Shown here piece by piece: positions 4,547-7,891 of a stretch of DNA of 7,891 nucleotides. The translations under genes were made by a program, and so were the position numbers. Every line of letters starts with the position of its first letter. Positions within the stretch are counted from its first letter, which is position 1. Source of the DNA: an uncultured Prevotellaceae bacterium (GTDB taxonomy: Bacteria > Bacteroidota > Bacteroidia > Bacteroidales > Bacteroidaceae); contig CAMNHS010000062.1 in the NCBI GenBank assembly GCA_946539635.1, forward strand, positions 1 to 7,891, written 5' to 3'. Under the pieces are notes generated by a model, which did no database searches, had not been told where the DNA came from, and saw only the letters and a list, made by a program, of their open reading frames with translations.

Positions 4547-7045
4547 ATGAAAAAGATTGTTCTCACTATGCTCCTGCTCTGCACGGCTGTCTTTGGCTAT
4601 GCACAGCAGAAAACAACTACCCAGAACTTTGGTAACGGATTCCTGAAGGTAACCCCTGTGGCTCATAATGCTGTCCGCATACAGTATTATGAGAAAGAAC
4701 TTAACGATGGTGGTCTTCCTGACTGGCTCTATGAGGGTCGTGCCAAAGCTGTTGATAACTGCAACCTGAATGTTGACATAAACTCTCAGCAGCGGTTGCT
4801 AACGATAAAGAACGCAAGCGGCACTCCTGTCTTCACCGCCACAAAGCATTCTATGCAGGGCACACAGGCACAGCTCACCTTTGCTTCTCCGAGGGACGAA
4901 TACCTCTTTGGCTTGGGACAGTTTCAGGATGGCTATAGCGACATCCGCGGTCTGTCTCGCCGCCTTACACAGGTGAACACCCAGATTAGTGTGCCGATGA
5001 TGCTCTCAAGCAAGGGTTATGGCATATTGTGGAACAACTATGGTCTTGTAGATTTCAACCCTGCTGACAACAGCATCGCCTTGCAGGCAAACAACAGCAC
5101 GGCTTCCAAGAAGGATATCGTTGATGTCACCTCTACAGAAGGTGGCAAGAAGGAGGTGCGTGAGAGAAATATCTTTGAGGGTACTCTGAACATCGCAGAG
5201 GGGGGACAGTATTCTCTGCTTCTCGATGTTGGACAGAAGATGGCTCGCCGCCATAACCTCGTCATCGACGGTGCTCCCGTCATAGAGATGCAAAACCTGT
5301 GGCTGCCACCGACAGCCTCAGCAATAGTAACCCTCACTGCCGGCAAGCATACCGTTTCTGCTGAACTGTCAAAGGGTGACCGCCCTACCCTTTTCTTCAA
5401 GAAGGTAGAAGACGAAAGCGTATTCCGTTCTCCAATAGCAGCTGCTGTTGACTATACCGTCTTTGTCGGCACTCCTGACGAGGTGATGGAGACCTATCGC
5501 CAGCTGACAGGTCCTGCTCCCCTCATGCCACAATGGGCACTGGGATACATTCATTGTAGGGAGCGTTTCCATTCTTCTGACGAGATATTACAGACGGGCA
5601 ACCAGTTCCGCAACAAGAAGATGCCTGTCGATGTATTGGTGCAGGACTGGCAGTATTGGGGAAAATACGGATGGAATGCTATGCGTTTTGATGAAGCATA
5701 CTATCCCGATCCGAAGGCTTTGACAGATAGCCTTCACAAGATGAATATGCGTCTGATGCTCAGCGTATGGTCAAAGATAGACAAACGCTCTGAAGTGGGT
5801 CAGCAGATGCTGGGCAGTAACTACTACATCCCTAATACTGACTGGATAGACTTCTTCAATCCTGCTGCTGCCACAGCATATTGGAAGAATTTCTCCGAGC
5901 GCCTTGTTCCGTTAGGCATCGATGCGTGGTGGCAGGATGCTACAGAGCCAGAGAATGATGACCTCCTCGGGCGTCGTGTCAACAACGGATTATGGGCTGG
6001 CGAACAGGTGCGTAACGTCTATCCGCTGCTTGTAAACAAGACTGTCTGCGAAGGACTGCTGCAGTCTCTTCCCGAAAAGCGTCCTATGATACTCACCCGT
6101 TGTGGTTTCCCTGGCATACAGCGCTATGGCTCCGCCCTGTGGAGTGGAGACATCGGTAACGACTGGGAGACATTCCGCCGCCAGATTGTGGCAGGACTGG
6201 GACTGCAGGCAGCAGGTCTTCCTTGGTGGACATACGATGCTGGCGGTTTCTTCCGTCCAGGCAATCAGTATAAGGACCAGGCTTACATACATCGTCTGAT
6301 GCGTTGGGTAGAGACAAGTGTCTATCTGCCTTTGATGAGAATACACGGTTATATGTCTGACACCGAACCATGGCGTTATGGCGACGAGGCACAGGCTATC
6401 ATCACAAAGAGTCTCAATGAGCGCTATCGTCTGATGCCATATATCTACAGCAATGCTGCTGCAGTTTCGTTCGAGGGTTCTACACTGATGCGTCCGCTGG
6501 TGTTCGACTTCAGCGATGACGACAGAGCCTTGGAGCAGAAGTATGAATATATGTTTGGCAAGTCGCTTCTTGTCAGCCCTGTTACAGAACCTGATGTAAC
6601 GGAATGGTCAACATACCTGCCTGTCAATGCTGCAGGATGGTATGACTTCCGCACTGGCAAGCATTATGCTGGAGGAGAGACTGTCAAGACATCTGTTGAT
6701 AACAGCTTTATCCCTGTTTTTGTAAAAGGTGGCAGCATACTCCCATACGGCCCTGTTCGTCAGTATGCCCTCGAGGAAACAACAGAGCCATTGGAGATAC
6801 GCATCTATCCAGGTGCTGATGCCGACTTCACCCTGTATGAGGATGATGGCTACAGCACAGAATACACAAAGGGACAGCAAAGCCGCATCGCCCTGCATTG
6901 GGACAATGCCACCAAGCGCCTCACCATCGGAGCACGTAAAGGAAAGTATGCAGCCTCAAAGATACAGAAGATAAAGATTTCCGTAGTAGGAGGAGCAGAA
7001 AAAGAAATAATATATAGAGGTAAGAGGTTAGAGGTAAGAGGTTAG
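4547..7045 (+). CDS. Exported GH31 glycoside hydrolase (alpha-xylosidase/alpha-glucosidase type) with PA14-like insert
   Basis: This 832-residue retaining alpha-glycosidase has a signal peptide at residues 1-19 (cut Y-A19/Q20). An N-terminal beta-sandwich (about 28-320) carries F121-G-L-G-Q and S154-S-K-G-Y-G-I-L-W. It is interrupted by an insert at about 185-288, with G-G-Q-Y-S-L-L-L-D and D241-G-A-P, resembling the PA14 domain of bacterial GH31 alpha-xylosidases. The barrel (about 325-640) shows G333-Y-I-H-C-R-E-R, the nucleophile D464 in W461-W-Q-D-A-T-E-P-E and the acid/base D535 in W532-S-G-D. A DUF5110-like domain (about 742-808) contains Y754-P-G-A-D and L763-Y-E-D-D-G. All catalytic residues are present, so it should be active. 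The substrate is uncertain: the insert and the R-E-R motif favour alpha-xylosides, while the neighbouring PL11 gene suggests pectin. No C-terminal sorting tail is seen, so it is probably periplasmic or outer-membrane associated. The last nine residues and the stop are encoded by a heptad repeat array. Confidence 0.92.
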   Translation: MKKIVLTMLLLCTAVFGYAQQKTTTQNFGNGFLKVTPVAHNAVRIQYYEKELNDGGLPDWLYEGRAKAVDNCNLNVDINSQQRLLTIKNASGTPVFTATKHSMQGTQAQLTFASPRDEYLFGLGQFQDGYSDIRGLSRRLTQVNTQISVPMMLSSKGYGILWNNYGLVDFNPADNSIALQANNSTASKKDIVDVTSTEGGKKEVRERNIFEGTLNIAEGGQYSLLLDVGQKMARRHNLVIDGAPVIEMQNLWLPPTASAIVTLTAGKHTVSAELSKGDRPTLFFKKVEDESVFRSPIAAAVDYTVFVGTPDEVMETYRQLTGPAPLMPQWALGYIHCRERFHSSDEILQTGNQFRNKKMPVDVLVQDWQYWGKYGWNAMRFDEAYYPDPKALTDSLHKMNMRLMLSVWSKIDKRSEVGQQMLGSNYYIPNTDWIDFFNPAAATAYWKNFSERLVPLGIDAWWQDATEPENDDLLGRRVNNGLWAGEQVRNVYPLLVNKTVCEGLLQSLPEKRPMILTRCGFPGIQRYGSALWSGDIGNDWETFRRQIVAGLGLQAAGLPWWTYDAGGFFRPGNQYKDQAYIHRLMRWVETSVYLPLMRIHGYMSDTEPWRYGDEAQAIITKSLNERYRLMPYIYSNAAAVSFEGSTLMRPLVFDFSDDDRALEQKYEYMFGKSLLVSPVTEPDVTEWSTYLPVNAAGWYDFRTGKHYAGGETVKTSVDNSFIPVFVKGGSILPYGPVRQYALEETTEPLEIRIYPGADADFTLYEDDGYSTEYTKGQQSRIALHWDNATKRLTIGARKGKYAASKIQKIKISVVGGAEKEIIYRGKRLEVRG

Positions 7046-7050
7046 AGGTT
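7016..7050 (+). repeat. Tandem 7-bp repeat array, five copies (AGAGGT[A/T]), across the convergent gene ends
   Basis: Five uninterrupted heptads read AGAGGTA, AGAGGTT, AGAGGTA, AGAGGTT and AGAGGTT. The array encodes residues 824-832 and the TAG stop (7043-7045) of the GH31 protein. It also covers two of the three bases of the opposing gene's stop codon (7049-7051). Only three bases separate the two stops, and no hairpin terminator is seen here. Its unit is related to the TTAAGAA/TTAAGAG units of the other two arrays (TTAGAGG or TAAGAGG in the same phase). Confidence 0.85.
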
Positions 7051-7891
7051 ACTCCCCAAACTCATTCTTCAGAGGTGCCTCAATGCGTTTATCTTTGAAG
7101 TAGTTAGGATTGATATCTTTTACCTGCTGCCACAACTTGCGGGCATTTTCCTTGTCGCCCAGCAGGAGGTAGCAGTTGCCACGACATTCCAACAACACGG
7201 GTTTGTTTGATCCCGATGCAAGGAATGGTGACACCAAGGTAAGGGCATCAAGGTTGAGTAGTGTCTGCTCTGCCCCAAAGATGTCATAGCCGAGATTATA
7301 CATCAAAAAAGTCATAAAATGCAGGCCTGTAACATACATGTCCATACCATTGACGCCACGATATCGCTCTATCTCGCTATTGATGATAGAGAGACATTCA
7401 TCCATCATCTTACGACCCTTCTCGGTATCTCCATTACGATATGTGGAGATGGCCTTTAGGTTTTCCACATCATAGCAGATTAGCTTAGTACCCATATTGT
7501 GGTCATGTCCATTCTTGGCATATTCATCTATCTGCTGCAAGTATTTTGTGCTAAATTCCTGACAGTCCTTATATTTCTTTTCATAGTAAAGGAAGGATGC
7601 TATATTCGAAACGCCCTGACAGAGGGATTCAATACCCACGCTTTTTTCATTCATGGCTTCGCTGATACATTCCTCAGCCTTCTTGAGGTCTCCATTATGT
7701 GCTGCTTCTATCGCTTGGTTCATGCACTCGTTAGCATCCCTGAAAATCCCGACATTCGTCTTGAAAATGCTTTGCCACATCTTTGGCAATCCGCCTCTTA
7801 CCCATATCTCAGTAAGAGGAACATTATTCTCCTGCGTAAAGGTGAGGGCATGACAGTCGTCGCTAAGCCATTTTATTTTGCAGACATGACC
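7049..7891 (-). CDS. TPR-like protein of unknown function, partial (N-terminus beyond the right edge)
   Basis: The minus-strand frame is open from its TAA stop at 7049-7051 to the last base of the window, giving 280 visible residues with the beginning missing. A start at 7789 would need a TTG codon. The frame continues without a stop for another 34 codons upstream, encoding T-E-I-W-V-R-G-G-L-P among others, so that start is unlikely. The visible part is mostly amphipathic helices in helix-turn-helix pairs. One is near 7640-7720 (A-I-E-A-A-H-N-G-D-L-K-K-A-E). The clearest TPR-like unit is near 7095-7190 (L-L-E-C-R-G-N-C-Y-L-L-L-G-D-K-E-N-A). I see no signal, membrane segment or catalytic motif in this part. 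TPR repeats usually mediate protein-protein contacts; the partner is unknown. The gene converges on the GH31 gene and is probably unrelated to it functionally. Confidence 0.75.
   Translation of the reverse strand, partial: GHVCKIKWLSDDCHALTFTQENNVPLTEIWVRGGLPKMWQSIFKTNVGIFRDANECMNQAIEAAHNGDLKKAEECISEAMNEKSVGIESLCQGVSNIASFLYYEKKYKDCQEFSTKYLQQIDEYAKNGHDHNMGTKLICYDVENLKAISTYRNGDTEKGRKMMDECLSIINSEIERYRGVNGMDMYVTGLHFMTFLMYNLGYDIFGAEQTLLNLDALTLVSPFLASGSNKPVLLECRGNCYLLLGDKENARKLWQQVKDINPNYFKDKRIEAPLKNEFGE

Noticed and set aside
7787..7789. TTG start for the minus-strand gene at 7789
   Set aside because: The frame remains open for 34 more codons to the window edge, so the gene is better described as partial.

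Overview
The window looks like chromosomal DNA of a Bacteroidota bacterium, most likely Prevotella or a close relative. Four things point there: two promoters of the TAnnTTTG type, the lack of Shine-Dalgarno sequences, a polysaccharide lyase ending in the short Gly-Lys-Lys-Val type C-terminal tail common in Prevotella secreted proteins, and gene families typical of glycan-degrading gut or rumen species. No rRNA, tRNA, insertion sequence, phage gene or CRISPR array is visible.

Region 1 (1-2166) is a two-gene unit on the plus strand. It holds an MFS sugar importer and, three bases later, a PfkB-type fructokinase, closed by a strong intrinsic terminator. The pair resembles the end of a Bacteroidota fructan-utilisation locus, where released fructose is imported across the inner membrane and phosphorylated. 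The first gene starts 47 bases into the window and shows no promoter of its own, so it probably continues an operon lying to the left.

Region 2 (2167-7045) holds two exported carbohydrate-active enzymes, also on the plus strand, each with its own Bacteroidota-type promoter. The first is a family PL11 rhamnogalacturonan-lyase-like protein with a possible type IX secretion tail. It is divergent in its N-terminal half. The second is a GH31 glycoside hydrolase of the alpha-xylosidase/alpha-glucosidase class with a PA14-like insertion. Together they suggest breakdown of plant cell-wall polysaccharide, but no SusC/SusD pair or regulator is in view.

Region 3 (7049-7891, minus strand) is the C-terminal part of a TPR-like protein of unknown function. 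Its reading frame stays open to the right edge, so its true start lies outside the window. It converges on the GH31 gene with only three bases between the two stop codons.

The most unusual structure is a set of three short tandem arrays with a strict 7-bp period (1-35, 4417-4444 and 7016-7050). They are all purine-rich with TTA/TAA on the plus strand, and the two whose upstream gene is visible sit on the 3' end of that gene. The third encodes the last nine residues and stop codon of the GH31 protein and reaches into the stop codon of the opposing gene. A second shared element is an 11-nt leader sequence (AAACCSTAAAC) placed 3-4 nt before the start codons of both exported enzymes. I see no complete, clearly novel multi-gene system.
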